64,000 nt of DNA from Desulfocapsa sp. (GTDB lineage Bacteria > Desulfobacterota > Desulfobulbia > Desulfobulbales > Desulfocapsaceae), in contig JAFLJS010000051.1 in the NCBI GenBank assembly GCA_022712895.1, positions 101,927-165,926 of the forward strand, given 5' to 3'. Below the pieces are notes generated by a model. It worked only from the letters and a program-made list of their open reading frames with translations, had not been told where the DNA came from and searched no databases. The position numbers were made by a program, and so were the translations under genes. How positions within the stretch are numbered: position 1 is the stretch's first letter; every line of letters begins with the position of its first letter. Below, in pieces: positions 1-9,161 of this stretch.

Positions 1-1266
1 CCGGATCACCGGCTCTGTGCCTGACGCCCGAACAAGTATCCGCCCACTCTTACCCAGTTTCTTCTCCATTTTTATCACTGCTTTTTGAAAACTTGGAAAA
101 TTCTCAAGGTCAATTTTAGAGGATGTCCTGACATTGTTGAGCACCTGAGGATAGGAAGTCATCACCGTGGCCAGCTCAGACAGCTTCTTCTTCCGTTTCC
201 TCATGATCGACAATAAACGAAGAGCAGCAAGATTGCCGTCTCCTGTTGTTATATGATCAAGGAAGACTAAATGACCGGATTGTTCCCCGCCAAAGGAATA
301 TCCGTTCTTGCGCATCTCTTCAACCACATAGCGGTCACCGACATTTGTCCGCACCATTTTTCCACCCATCTCCTTCATGGCAATTTCAAGGCCCATATTG
401 GACATTACGGTGGTAACGAGGGTTTTCTTTCTCAGCTTTCCTCGTTTGATAAGATCTTTGGCACAAATCGCCATGATGTGATCACCATCAACAACTTTTC
501 CATTTTCATCACAGACTATCAAGCGGTCACCATCACCGTCCAAAGCAAGGCCGATATCAGCACCGGTCTCTTTCACCTTTGCTGCCATCAATTCTGGGTG
601 CAGAGCGCCGCATTGGTGATTGATATTTTTACCGTCTGGGCTCACACCAAGGCTTGTCACCTTTGCCCCTAATTCTTCAAGGACATATGGTGCGACCCCG
701 TATGTTGCACCATGGGCACAATCAAGCACGATATGCATTCCCTCAAGGGTCTGTTTTTTAGGGAAAATATTTTTTAAGAAGACGATATATCGACCTTTGG
801 CATCATCAATTCGTCTGGCCTTCCCCACTTCTTCAGCAACTGGTCGTAACGTTGCCATTTTTTGTGAGAAGATCAGCTCTTCAATATCCGCTTCCACTTC
901 GTCAGGTAATTTGAACCCATCACTGGAAAATATTTTAATCCCATTATCCTGAAAAGGATTGTGAGAGGCGGAGATCACCACACCGGCATCGGCTCGCATG
1001 GAAGTTGTAATAAATGCGATACCAGGCGTTGGCAACGGCCCTACGAGCAGTACATCGACCCCCATGGAACAGATACCTGCTGCCAGTGCATTTTCGATCA
1101 TATAACCGGATACGCGGGTATCTTTGCCTATAACAATGCGATGCCGACCTTTTTTATTCTTGACGATAAAAGCAATTGCCCGCCCTACCTGCATAGCAAT
1201 TTCTGTGGTCATGGGGTAGATGTTGGCCACCCCTCTTATACCGTCAGTTCCGAATAGTTTACGCAT
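1..1266 (-). CDS. glmM: Phosphoglucosamine mutase, C-terminus off the left edge
   Basis: Converts glucosamine-6-phosphate to glucosamine-1-phosphate on the way to UDP-GlcNAc, in the cytoplasm. The ORF track shows only shadows here because the real frame runs off the left edge. Reading the minus strand from the ATG at 1264-1266 gives '[15 protein letters not shown]', the active-site serine loop 'ISASHNPF' (Ser about residue 101), the metal loop 'DGDGDR', the sugar-binding 'GGEQSGH' and the C-terminal phosphate-binding 'RASGTEP'. 422 codons are visible of about 450 usual for the family, so only some 25-30 residues are missing. It is the last gene of the cdaA-cdaR-glmM block, separated from cdaR by 195 bp, an order classically known from Firmicutes. 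Confidence 0.95.
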   Translation of the reverse strand, partial: MRKLFGTDGIRGVANIYPMTTEIAMQVGRAIAFIVKNKKGRHRIVIGKDTRVSGYMIENALAAGICSMGVDVLLVGPLPTPGIAFITTSMRADAGVVISASHNPFQDNGIKIFSSDGFKLPDEVEADIEELIFSQKMATLRPVAEEVGKARRIDDAKGRYIVFLKNIFPKKQTLEGMHIVLDCAHGATYGVAPYVLEELGAKVTSLGVSPDGKNINHQCGALHPELMAAKVKETGADIGLALDGDGDRLIVCDENGKVVDGDHIMAICAKDLIKRGKLRKKTLVTTVMSNMGLEIAMKEMGGKMVRTNVGDRYVVEEMRKNGYSFGGEQSGHLVFLDHITTGDGNLAALRLLSIMRKRKKKLSELATVMTSYPQVLNNVRTSSKIDLENFPSFQKAVIKMEKKLGKSGRILVRASGTEPVIR

Positions 1267-1461
1267 ATTATTTTATATTTTTGGGAGTGTTAGTAGCCGT
1301 CATTGTGTCATGACGACGAGAGTCTAGATCAGGTAAGCGAAAATCCCGAGTCTTGAATGATGAAGAAAACAGTAAGCCAGCGCACAGTATAATACCCCCC
1401 GAGGAGGATAAGTACCTTTATGCCAAATTCTTTTCAAAAAAACAAAAAATATTATACGTTA

Positions 1462-2403
1462 CTAGTTCTCTTCTATCAAGGTGACCGTGGACGGCTCAAT
1501 TTTTAATATTTTGACCGGGCCTGAGAAAGCACTTGTTTGCATCACTTTGACCTGCATCTGTCCATTTTCCTGTTCATCTTCAGCGCTCACCTTGAAAAGT
1601 TTGTGCAAATCTATCTGTCCACGAATCAATGTTTTAGGAAGTGCTGCGGTGATGGAAACAGTTGCCGGGGTAACCCGTTGCAGGATTCCATCTTTTTGAA
1701 CGTTAACCATAAAACCTGAAATCGTTTTCTGTACTGTTTCCACCCTTATATCCAGGGATGCTGTGATAGTTGTCGCACCGATAAGATCAACAAAAACCGG
1801 ATCAAGTTCCAGAGGAACCTGAAGTTCCGTAGACTTATTCAATCCTTGGATATCGATAACTCTTGTACGTAATACATCAAACTTTTCAAGTACTGTCTGC
1901 GGTCCGGTAATGGATATTGAGTCGGGCTCCATACGGATATTTTTCAGGATATAATCGACTGCCAGCTCCCCGCTGGTCACGGGATTAACCGGGAACTGCT
2001 TTTGGATCAGTTTATCCAGGGACAAAATTACACTTTTAGGCTGGATTCGAAGAACCTTCACTCCTCGAGGTACTGCAATTACATCATTACTGTTTTCAAG
2101 AACCATTGTTCCGGGAGTCGCTTTTTCCAGATCAATCTGACGAGTGATTGATCCTTTTCCCATATTGAGTACCAGACTGCGCGGCCCACTCACTGAAACT
2201 TCAATTTCTTTCTTAAACTGATTGGAAATAACCAGATCTCGGGGCAGGTTAATTATTTCAACCGGTACCATAACGTTTTTATTCACGATATCTTCACCAC
2301 CCACAAAGTACCAGAGCATTATGGCAAGCCCCAGTGAGATCATACGTAAGATCCAGTCTTTGGGGGAAAGCTGTAACCAATATCGAATATTCAAATAGTT
2401 CAT
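1462..2403 (-). CDS. cdaR: YbbR-domain protein, CdaA partner (CdaR-like)
   Basis: A 313-residue membrane-anchored protein with one N-terminal transmembrane segment (about residues 18-36, 'MISLGLAIMLWYFVGG') followed by an extracytoplasmic region that looks like successive YbbR repeats (for example 'VPVEIINLPRDLVIS' and 'VPLELDPVFVDL'). In Firmicutes the YbbR protein CdaR binds the diadenylate cyclase CdaA and modulates it. Here the start codon overlaps the cdaA stop by four bases (ATGA), which implies translational coupling and fits a joint complex at the membrane. The family assignment rests on the repeat pattern and on gene order; the regulatory role is carried over from Firmicutes and is not shown for this lineage. 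Confidence 0.88.
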   Translation of the reverse strand: MNYLNIRYWLQLSPKDWILRMISLGLAIMLWYFVGGEDIVNKNVMVPVEIINLPRDLVISNQFKKEIEVSVSGPRSLVLNMGKGSITRQIDLEKATPGTMVLENSNDVIAVPRGVKVLRIQPKSVILSLDKLIQKQFPVNPVTSGELAVDYILKNIRMEPDSISITGPQTVLEKFDVLRTRVIDIQGLNKSTELQVPLELDPVFVDLIGATTITASLDIRVETVQKTISGFMVNVQKDGILQRVTPATVSITAALPKTLIRGQIDLHKLFKVSAEDEQENGQMQVKVMQTSAFSGPVKILKIEPSTVTLIEEN

Positions 2404-3191
2404 GACTTACCCATCCACTGCTTCCAGCCTGTGCTTGCATTGTCCTTGGGAATAAAAATATTACGCAGACTATTGGTAAGTGTCATTTCATCATGCATTG
2501 CGGTGAGGGCACCATGCTGCACCAGAGAAATCTCCTGAGTCTCTTCTGAGACCACAAGAATCACAGCATCAGTTTCTTCGGACAAACCAATTGCTGCCCG
2601 GTGTCTTGTACCGAATCGTTTACTGATATAAGGGTTTTGAGACAGAGGCATGATGCACCCCGCAGTCTGAATTTTACCTTTATAGATGATAACACCGCCA
2701 TCATGGAGGGGCGAAACGGGCATAAAGATAGAGATCAGCAGTTCTTTACTGAGATTTGCATTCAGCCTGAAACCGGACTCAAGAAACTCACGTAAACCGG
2801 TGTCACGTTCAATGACAATAAGCGCACCAATGCGACGTTTGGACAGATAAAAAACTGCACGAATAATTTCATCCAGCTCCTTTTCCGCTAAATCTGTGCT
2901 TTTCTGAAAGGGCGATTTACCAACCTGAGTAAGGGCCTTGCGGATGTCCTGTTGAAAAACAATCACCACAATAAGGAACAGAGAGCCAAGGAAGGTCTTA
3001 AGCAACCACTGGAGGGCGGCAAGGTCAAACATGGAGGCCATAAAATAGACCATGCCGAGAACCAGCAGACCAAGTACCATCTGTACCGACCTGGTACCAC
3101 GAATAATGGTGATAAGCTGGTAAATAATGAACGCGACTACAAGGATATCGACAACATCCTGCCAGCGAATTATATTGAAACTTTCAAACAT
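2400..3191 (-). CDS. cdaA: Membrane diadenylate cyclase (c-di-AMP synthase)
   Basis: Condenses two ATP into cyclic di-AMP, a second messenger controlling K+ and osmolyte uptake and cell-wall balance. The 263-residue protein has three N-terminal membrane segments (about residues 13-30, 36-56 and 62-82) and then a DisA_N/DAC domain with the family motifs 'PLHDGGVIIYKGKI' (DGA motif, here DGG) and 'GTRHRAAIGLSE' (RHR motif), followed by 'AVILVVSEET'. The length matches CdaA. It is the first gene of the cdaA-cdaR-glmM block and overlaps cdaR by four bases. Upstream on the same strand lies a terminator (3225-3250) and then a K+ channel remnant, so cdaA probably has its own promoter close to its start. 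Confidence 0.95.
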   Translation of the reverse strand: MFESFNIIRWQDVVDILVVAFIIYQLITIIRGTRSVQMVLGLLVLGMVYFMASMFDLAALQWLLKTFLGSLFLIVVIVFQQDIRKALTQVGKSPFQKSTDLAEKELDEIIRAVFYLSKRRIGALIVIERDTGLREFLESGFRLNANLSKELLISIFMPVSPLHDGGVIIYKGKIQTAGCIMPLSQNPYISKRFGTRHRAAIGLSEETDAVILVVSEETQEISLVQHGALTAMHDEMTLTNSLRNIFIPKDNASTGWKQWMGKS

Positions 3192-3224
3192 TTAACCGTT
3201 CACAGAATCGTTTAGATAAGGGAC

Positions 3225-3250
3225 AAAAAAACCGGGCCACAGCAGTGGCC
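3225..3250 (-). terminator. Rho-independent terminator of the channel-remnant transcript
   Basis: On the minus strand a perfect 6-bp GC stem GGCCAC/GTGGCC with a 4-base loop is followed by CGG and seven T residues. It lies between the K+ channel remnant (upstream) and cdaA (downstream), so it would separate the two transcripts. Confidence 0.75.
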
Positions 3251-3390
3251 AGGAACACTTCCTATTTACGGAGTAACTTTAACAGATTTACTCTAAAAAA
3301 ACTCTATTATTTCAGCAACTGATCCTTTTTTCAGGATTAACACCTCTCCTTCATGTCCTGTTGCTGCGGTCATGATATTAAAACCGGGTT

Positions 3391-3660
3391 TTAGGCCCCT
3401 TCTATCATCGATTCAATATAAACATGTGCTGCAAAGGCAAGACTTCCCACGCCAAAGAGAAGCAAAAACATGGTAAAGATTTCTCCACCATCAGAAAGAG
3501 GCTGCACCTCTCCATAGCCAACGGTTGTAATACTGATCACAGCCATATATACTGTTTCCAGCAATGTATAGCCTTCAAGAAGGTATATAATCACCAGTTC
3601 CGCCAATCAGAAAAAAAGTACCCGCGCCAGTGATAAAATGATGTGCTTACGACTATCCAT
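3391..3660 (-). pseudogene. K+ channel pore module, probably decayed, with in-frame TGA
   Basis: From the ATG at 3658-3660 the minus strand reads 'MDSRKHIILSLARVLFF', then TGA (3607-3609), then 'LAELVIIYLLEGYTLLETVY' and the selectivity-filter region 'ISITTVGYGEVQPLS', a second membrane helix and a stop after 'IESMIEGA'. This is the two-helix pore of a Kch/MthK-like K+ channel. The cytoplasmic RCK domain that normally follows 'IEG' is absent; only a short out-of-frame piece ('GHEGEVLILKKGS') downstream could be an RCK relic. The ORF track starts after the TGA at a TTG without a ribosome-binding site. Since this organism has selB, selenocysteine was considered, but the first helix of this family has no place for it. 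A point nonsense mutation plus deletion is simpler. A K+ channel beside cdaA is notable because c-di-AMP gates such channels. Confidence 0.6.
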
Positions 3661-3810
3661 TCGTTTTCATTTTGAGGTTTTTTCTATTCAGTGTTAGATT
3701 CGACCAACTGATAAAAAGTGTAACGACTTCTTAATCCCTATTTTTTCTAATTCTATTGCACAAAACACAATAAATGCTAGTAAATACGTCTTCTTCCACC
3801 ATAAAAATCC

Positions 3811-6800
3811 ATGTCTGATCGTTACGGTTCTATTTCCATCACCGAGGAGCCAGACTCCAGGGACAAAAGAAAACCAGTGCGCCGTCGTCCCATTTTGCCA
3901 AAAAAGAAAAAAAAAGGTGGCAAATGGGGAATTTTATGGGCAACACTTGCAGCACTTACCATCAGCTTTTATTTTCTGGCAGCACTGTATATTGCCCCCA
4001 TGGCCCTGCACAGATATCTGCCCGGGTACATAACAAAAGTCACCGGTCTCACCCTCACCATGGAGAGGGTGGAACTCAATCCGTTTAATTTTCAAATAAC
4101 ATTCTCCGAAATCAGAGCCGATGTACCCGGTTCCACCACCGGCAAACCACTCCTTGAGATCCCTTCTCTCTTTATCGACATGGATCTCACCTCTCTTTTG
4201 CGCAACAGCTTTGCCTGCGACAAGCTCATCATTAAAGAGCTCTCACTGAACATTACCCGTTTTAAGGACAACCACTATAACCTGCCAGTACTCACACAGA
4301 TTTCAGAAAAACAGAGTCAGGAACAAATAATAGATTTCACCAACCTTCCGTTTCTCTTTTCTCTCAACAATATTAATATCAGTGACAGCCGTATCCTCCT
4401 CACTGACCAGGTAACAGACAAAGTACACACTGTAGAACAGTTAACGCTTGCGATCCCAACGCTTTCAAACTTCTCATTTCAGTTAAACGATTACATCCTT
4501 CCTCATTTTTCAGCTCGTATCAATGGCAGTTTCATCCAGCTCGACGGTAAGAAGATCGCATCAGAAGATGGGAAAAGCTTCAGGACCAAACTCTTTTGCT
4601 CCATCAAGGCACTGCAACTCAGCTCATACCTCTCCTACCTCCCTGACAACTTTCCACTCGTACTCAGTAAAGGTGTTGCGGACCTCAACCTTGAACTCGG
4701 ATTCAGCCCTGAAAAAAAGCAGGGTGAGCGAGTTTCCATAGATATCGACATAACAGGTTCTGACATTTTACTGCACACCAGAAAAGGGAACAACAAGATC
4801 AGCTTGCCCAATGTCAGATTGGATGCCACGCTCACTCCTGTGAACAGGCTGTTGCACATCAAAACTATTGTTGCCAAAAAACCACAACTGATCACCAGCC
4901 AGAGGCAACTCCCTAGAGGGCTTGCAAATTTCCTTGCCATTGGCTCTCCCTCTTCCAGGCGTTTAGGCCTCACCATCGATTTACTTCTCATTGACGAAGG
5001 ACGACTGGTTTTCACGGACAGGAAAGACTCTATCTGGGATACTTTACAGCTCTCTATTAATGATTTTGACCGAAGAAACTCCACCGGAAGTTTTCACATA
5101 AGTGGTGAACAGGCAGTAGGTCCGGGATCTTTCTCCTGGCAAGGAAAACTCTCAGGGCCCGGCAATCTCAAAGGAAAAGTACTGCTCAATGAATTCCCGG
5201 CCCGGACAATACTGACACAGCTTTATCCATATCCAGACGCAAGTATTACAGGGAGCTCTGAGTTTACCGGTGAACTGACCTTGTCGACTATAGATAAAAC
5301 AACAACAACTTACAGCTTGGACAATGCAACATTACAATTTCACAATCTGCAACTGGCAGAGAAAGAAAGGGTATGGCTGAAAGCTGACTCTGTTCGTTTT
5401 ACCCGACTTAGCCGACAGGAGACTCGTTTTTCCCTCGGCAATATTTTTCTGAAGAATGCCGAGTTGATACTGACAAACAATGAATATCCAGCATTTTTCA
5501 GCGATGTATTCGGAATAAAAGAACGGCCCCAAATAAGAGGAATTGATTTCTCGGGCAGCCTCGCCCTGCGCCCCCAAAAGAAGCAAGAGCAAACTCTCCA
5601 GTTTTCAGATGTCAAATTCCAGGCAAACAGGATTGATCAACAAGCAAATGCAGAAAATTTCATTTTTTCAGCAACACTTGGAGATGAGGGTTCCATCAAA
5701 TCACGTGGTAAACTCAGCCTTTTCCCCTTAAACATTGAAACAGAAATCGTATTTTCAGACATAGACTCCGCACTGTTTTCCCCCTACGCTTCAGGATGGC
5801 CACTGTTGCAACACTCTGAGGCCATGCTCCATGGAAAAGGTGTTTTCAACTACCCTGCCCTGTCCTTTCAGGGAGACGTGCGTCTCAGTGATGGACGGTT
5901 ACAACTGGAAACGAATGCAAAACTTTTCAGTTGGGACCTTGCGGAACTGAGTAAAGTTCAATACACATTCGCTCCTTTTTCCCTGCGAAGCACAAGCCTT
6001 CACTTACAAAACCCACAACTGCACTACAGAATCCGTACAGAGTCTCCTTTCCAGTTACTCTCAGAAACTTTGCAAACAGTCTTATCCAGAAACAATGAAC
6101 AGAAGAAACTTTTCCCTGTTCACATACAAGATCTCAGCGTTGACGGTGGACTTGTCAACCTGACTGACAGCCGCCTGACACCACCCTGGCACGGGCGGGC
6201 AACGGAAATAAGTGGCCACATAAAAAACGTTAACAGCAAAGACAGAGGGATAACATCCTTTGACCTGAAGGGACGTGTTGAGGATGCACCATTTAAACTT
6301 TCAGGTTCCATGTTTCTTTTCCAGGAGAAAAAGAATAACAGGGCACGCCTCGACCTGACTGATTTCCCTCTTCACAGTTTTTCAAAGCAACTGAAGAACA
6401 GTCAATTGCAGATACAGAATACTAACGTCAGCCTTCAATCGAGATACTCGGAAAACGATACAGGCACAAACAGTACTACAGAACTGACGATTAGTGACCT
6501 ACGGCCCCTTTCTGCAAGCAGAGATGCGGCACTTGCCCTGGCCTTGTTAAAAGACAGCAGTGGTACATTCGCCCTCACAGTACAACAAAACAACAGAAGG
6601 AGATCTCTCTTTCAGGAAACTGTGGATACCTTCCAAACAACAGTAATCAAAGCCTCTTACGCGCCCTTGCTCCTTGACCGTAACTTTAAAGACCTCCAGG
6701 ACAATAACTTTGTCTCTTTTCAACCTGGTACAAATACGATAAATGCAGCCGGCAAAGAATTGTTAATCCGCTATTCTGAGCTGTTGGCAGCACACCCCGG

Positions 6801-7071
6801 CCTTGCCCTGTCAATTACAGGCCTTGCGGATGACAAAAAAGACCGCAACGTACTGGCCAAAACTGTTCCTCCGGCAAAACCTCTGATCATTCGTGACAAA
6901 GCATTGCTGACACTTGCCAAAGAAAGAAGCCTGATCACCTATGACTTTTGTATTCACAGCCTTGGCATCGCGCCATCGCGACTCTCGATTAGTGACTCCC
7001 CGCTTATCAGGAAAGAGTCTCCGGCACATGGCAGTAGTCTCGACATAAGAGTGCTGATAACAAAAACCTGA
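3811..7071 (+). CDS. DUF748 / AsmA-like envelope protein
   Basis: A 1086-residue protein with a basic cytoplasmic N-terminus ('RRRPILPKKKKKGGKWG'), one transmembrane segment at about residues 44-65, and a very long beta-rich periplasmic region in the style of AsmA/DUF748 proteins. Near the C-terminus, 'ELLAAHPGLALSITGLADD' followed by 'DRNVLA' resembles the OmpA-like tail that DUF748 proteins carry. AsmA-like proteins are thought to form periplasmic bridges moving lipids between inner and outer membranes; a specific cargo is not known for this family and none is claimed here. It is divergent from the cdaA side and is followed after 12 bp by the PrmA-like gene. The window also encodes TamB, which shares the AsmA-like fold. 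Confidence 0.8.
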   Translation: MSDRYGSISITEEPDSRDKRKPVRRRPILPKKKKKGGKWGILWATLAALTISFYFLAALYIAPMALHRYLPGYITKVTGLTLTMERVELNPFNFQITFSEIRADVPGSTTGKPLLEIPSLFIDMDLTSLLRNSFACDKLIIKELSLNITRFKDNHYNLPVLTQISEKQSQEQIIDFTNLPFLFSLNNINISDSRILLTDQVTDKVHTVEQLTLAIPTLSNFSFQLNDYILPHFSARINGSFIQLDGKKIASEDGKSFRTKLFCSIKALQLSSYLSYLPDNFPLVLSKGVADLNLELGFSPEKKQGERVSIDIDITGSDILLHTRKGNNKISLPNVRLDATLTPVNRLLHIKTIVAKKPQLITSQRQLPRGLANFLAIGSPSSRRLGLTIDLLLIDEGRLVFTDRKDSIWDTLQLSINDFDRRNSTGSFHISGEQAVGPGSFSWQGKLSGPGNLKGKVLLNEFPARTILTQLYPYPDASITGSSEFTGELTLSTIDKTTTTYSLDNATLQFHNLQLAEKERVWLKADSVRFTRLSRQETRFSLGNIFLKNAELILTNNEYPAFFSDVFGIKERPQIRGIDFSGSLALRPQKKQEQTLQFSDVKFQANRIDQQANAENFIFSATLGDEGSIKSRGKLSLFPLNIETEIVFSDIDSALFSPYASGWPLLQHSEAMLHGKGVFNYPALSFQGDVRLSDGRLQLETNAKLFSWDLAELSKVQYTFAPFSLRSTSLHLQNPQLHYRIRTESPFQLLSETLQTVLSRNNEQKKLFPVHIQDLSVDGGLVNLTDSRLTPPWHGRATEISGHIKNVNSKDRGITSFDLKGRVEDAPFKLSGSMFLFQEKKNNRARLDLTDFPLHSFSKQLKNSQLQIQNTNVSLQSRYSENDTGTNSTTELTISDLRPLSASRDAALALALLKDSSGTFALTVQQNNRRRSLFQETVDTFQTTVIKASYAPLLLDRNFKDLQDNNFVSFQPGTNTINAAGKELLIRYSELLAAHPGLALSITGLADDKKDRNVLAKTVPPAKPLIIRDKALLTLAKERSLITYDFCIHSLGIAPSRLSISDSPLIRKESPAHGSSLDIRVLITKT

Positions 7072-7083
7072 GCGGACCAAACC

Positions 7084-7917
7084 ATGCTAAAACCTCCTTA
7101 CACCTGCTACGATCAGTTATATGTTTATAATTTTGACCGGACAGATCTCGGAGAGATTAATGATCCTGATCTCATCGGCACCTGGATTGAAGATGAAACT
7201 GCCATTCTCTTCTTCCACAAAGAAAAAAAAATATTAATAGAGGAAATTCGCAAGCGCAGTGAGGCAATAATCATCTATGAAGCCAATCTCAACTATCAGG
7301 ATTGGGAAGCAGGTCTTAATATAACCACTTTTTCAATACCACCCCTCGTTGTTGCGCCACTGTGGGAAGTCGCACAACTCCAGTTACAGGAAGGTGAAAT
7401 TGGTATACATCTTGACCCCAGTGTTATTTTTGGTTCAGGTTTTCATCCCACCACCAGACTTTGTCTGCAAGTCATCAGTGATATGGTTACCTCAAATAGC
7501 ACAGCTGTTCAAAGCATGGTGGATCTGGGAACGGGTACCGGGTTGCTCTCCATTGGGGCGGCAAAACTGGGCGTGCAGACAATCCGCTGCTACGACAACA
7601 ATCCCTTTGCCTGTGCTGTTGCAGACAAAAACGTAAAGCTAAACAATTGTGAACAGCAGATCCTAGTCAGCGAAGCTGATCTGCGCGCAAACCTTCCCGA
7701 TACCAATGTGGATCTAGTGGTTGCCAACCTGTATAAAGGGCTGCTCCTGGAATTTTTCGAGAATCCTGATTTCTGGAAAGCCAAGTACTACATCATCTCA
7801 GGATTTACCCCTTCCATGGAAGGAGAACTTCTGGCCGCCTTGCCCATGGATCAGTTAAAACTTCTGGAAAGAAGAAAAAGCGAGACCTGGCGGCTCTGGC
7901 TGTTGGCAAAAAAATGA
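7084..7917 (+). CDS. prmA: PrmA-like class I SAM methyltransferase
   Basis: 277 residues. The C-terminal half is a Rossmann-type methyltransferase: 'VIFGSGFHPTTRLCLQVI' corresponds to the AFGTGxHPTT signature of ribosomal protein L11 methyltransferase, 'MVDLGTGTGLLSIGAAKLG' is SAM motif I, and 'VDLVVANLYKGLLLEF' replaces the usual DLVVANIL catalytic segment. The N-terminal half is not obviously like E. coli PrmA and the protein is slightly short (about 295 usual). It may methylate L11 or a related substrate. Start ATG chosen as the first in frame after the upstream stop; 12 bp separate it from the DUF748 gene. Confidence 0.78.
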   Translation: MLKPPYTCYDQLYVYNFDRTDLGEINDPDLIGTWIEDETAILFFHKEKKILIEEIRKRSEAIIIYEANLNYQDWEAGLNITTFSIPPLVVAPLWEVAQLQLQEGEIGIHLDPSVIFGSGFHPTTRLCLQVISDMVTSNSTAVQSMVDLGTGTGLLSIGAAKLGVQTIRCYDNNPFACAVADKNVKLNNCEQQILVSEADLRANLPDTNVDLVVANLYKGLLLEFFENPDFWKAKYYIISGFTPSMEGELLAALPMDQLKLLERRKSETWRLWLLAKK

Positions 7918-8064
7918 TCCTTGGCCTCAGCCTCCTGGGCTTTCCAGGGAAACCAAATGCAGTGGACAAGCTGTTGCAGATACAGTCCATTCAAAGAACC
8001 CTTAACTGGATCAGAACAAAAGGGGGAAAGAACAACTTCCACTCCCCTGAATCAAGTCATTAAG

Positions 8065-9141
8065 ATGCTCTCTACCCTCCAACAATCCCTGCTCCAATGG
8101 TTTTCAAAAAACCAGCGCCCCCTGCCATGGCGACAACAATACCATCCTTATCAGGTCTGGATTTCCGAAATCATGGCCCAACAGACGCAGATGGATCGAG
8201 TAGTGGAATACCATAATCTCTGGATGAAAACATTTCCAGATATGCAGACGCTTGCCGAATCATCAGAAGATACAGTATTAAAGTGCTGGGAAGGCCTGGG
8301 ATACTATTCACGGGCCAGGAACATTTTAAAGACAGCAAAAATCCTTATCAGTAACTATAATGGTACTCTTCCCAGAAACCAAAAAGAGCTTCTTGCTCTT
8401 CCGGGAATCGGCCCCTACACTGCCGGCGCCATTGCCTCCATCGCCTACAACCAGGATGTGCCAGTGGTGGATGCCAATATTGAAAGAATTTTTTCCAGGC
8501 TTTTCAATATCGATCTTATCCCGGGCAGTCCCGAGGCTAAACGGGAATACTGGCAAAAGGCAGAATTTGTTCTACCTGCAAATAATGCCAGGGATTTCAA
8601 CCAGGGTCTTATGGAACTGGGCGCGCTGATCTGTCGCCCCAAACAACCGAACTGCCAAGCTTGCCCTTTGGCGACACACTGCCTGGCACTGCAATACGAC
8701 CTGATCCCCGAACGCCCAATCCCTAAAAAAAGCACAAAGATCATCCCTATTGATATGGCCACAGGAGTCCTGCTGCATAAGGGACTGATCTTTATCCAAC
8801 AGCGTTTAGCCAACGACGTCTGGGGGGCACTTTGGGAATTTCCGGGAGGACGTATGGAAGAAAAAGAAACTGCGGAAGAGACTGTTATTCGTGAGTTTAT
8901 GGAAGAGACGGAACTTGCAGTTCGGGTGGACTCCAAAATCACAACCACTCTTCATCATTACACCCGATATAAGGTTACCCTGCACTGTTTTTTTGTAAGC
9001 CTTGAACAAAGCGAAAGCGACCCTGTGCTCCATGCTGCACAGGAATTTCACTGGCTCCCTTTTGACCAGATAGATCAGTATGCGTTTCCGGCAGGACACC
9101 GAAAACTAATACAATTTATGAAAACCCACAAACTACCGTAG
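8065..9141 (+). CDS. mutY: A/G-specific adenine DNA glycosylase
   Basis: Removes adenine mispaired with 8-oxoguanine. The track ORF begins at 7921, but residues before 'MLSTLQQSLLQWF' have no counterpart in MutY, so I place the start at the in-frame ATG 8065 (358 residues, the usual length). Visible are the helix-hairpin-helix 'LPGIGPYTAGAIASIAY', the catalytic Asp in 'VVDANIERI', the four [4Fe-4S] cysteines in 'CRPKQPNCQACPLATHC', and a C-terminal Nudix-fold domain that reads 8-oxoG. Its Nudix box is unusually complete ('GGRMEEKE' ... 'REFMEETEL'), lacking only the last Gly. The gene converges on ampG with a 20-bp gap. Confidence 0.95.
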   Translation: MLSTLQQSLLQWFSKNQRPLPWRQQYHPYQVWISEIMAQQTQMDRVVEYHNLWMKTFPDMQTLAESSEDTVLKCWEGLGYYSRARNILKTAKILISNYNGTLPRNQKELLALPGIGPYTAGAIASIAYNQDVPVVDANIERIFSRLFNIDLIPGSPEAKREYWQKAEFVLPANNARDFNQGLMELGALICRPKQPNCQACPLATHCLALQYDLIPERPIPKKSTKIIPIDMATGVLLHKGLIFIQQRLANDVWGALWEFPGGRMEEKETAEETVIREFMEETELAVRVDSKITTTLHHYTRYKVTLHCFFVSLEQSESDPVLHAAQEFHWLPFDQIDQYAFPAGHRKLIQFMKTHKLP

Positions 9142-9161
9142 GAGCCTGCCCCTGCGGTCGA

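Noticed and set aside
271-1257. Plus-strand ORFs over the left end
   Set aside because: They are shadows of glmM, which reads cleanly on the minus strand with all catalytic motifs.
3607-3609. Selenocysteine at the TGA of the K+ channel remnant
   Set aside because: The TGA falls in a membrane helix with no known redox residue, no convincing hairpin follows, and the gene lacks its RCK domain, so a nonsense mutation is simpler.
7921-8064. N-terminal 48-codon extension of MutY
   Set aside because: The extension has no MutY similarity; the family start corresponds to the ATG at 8065.
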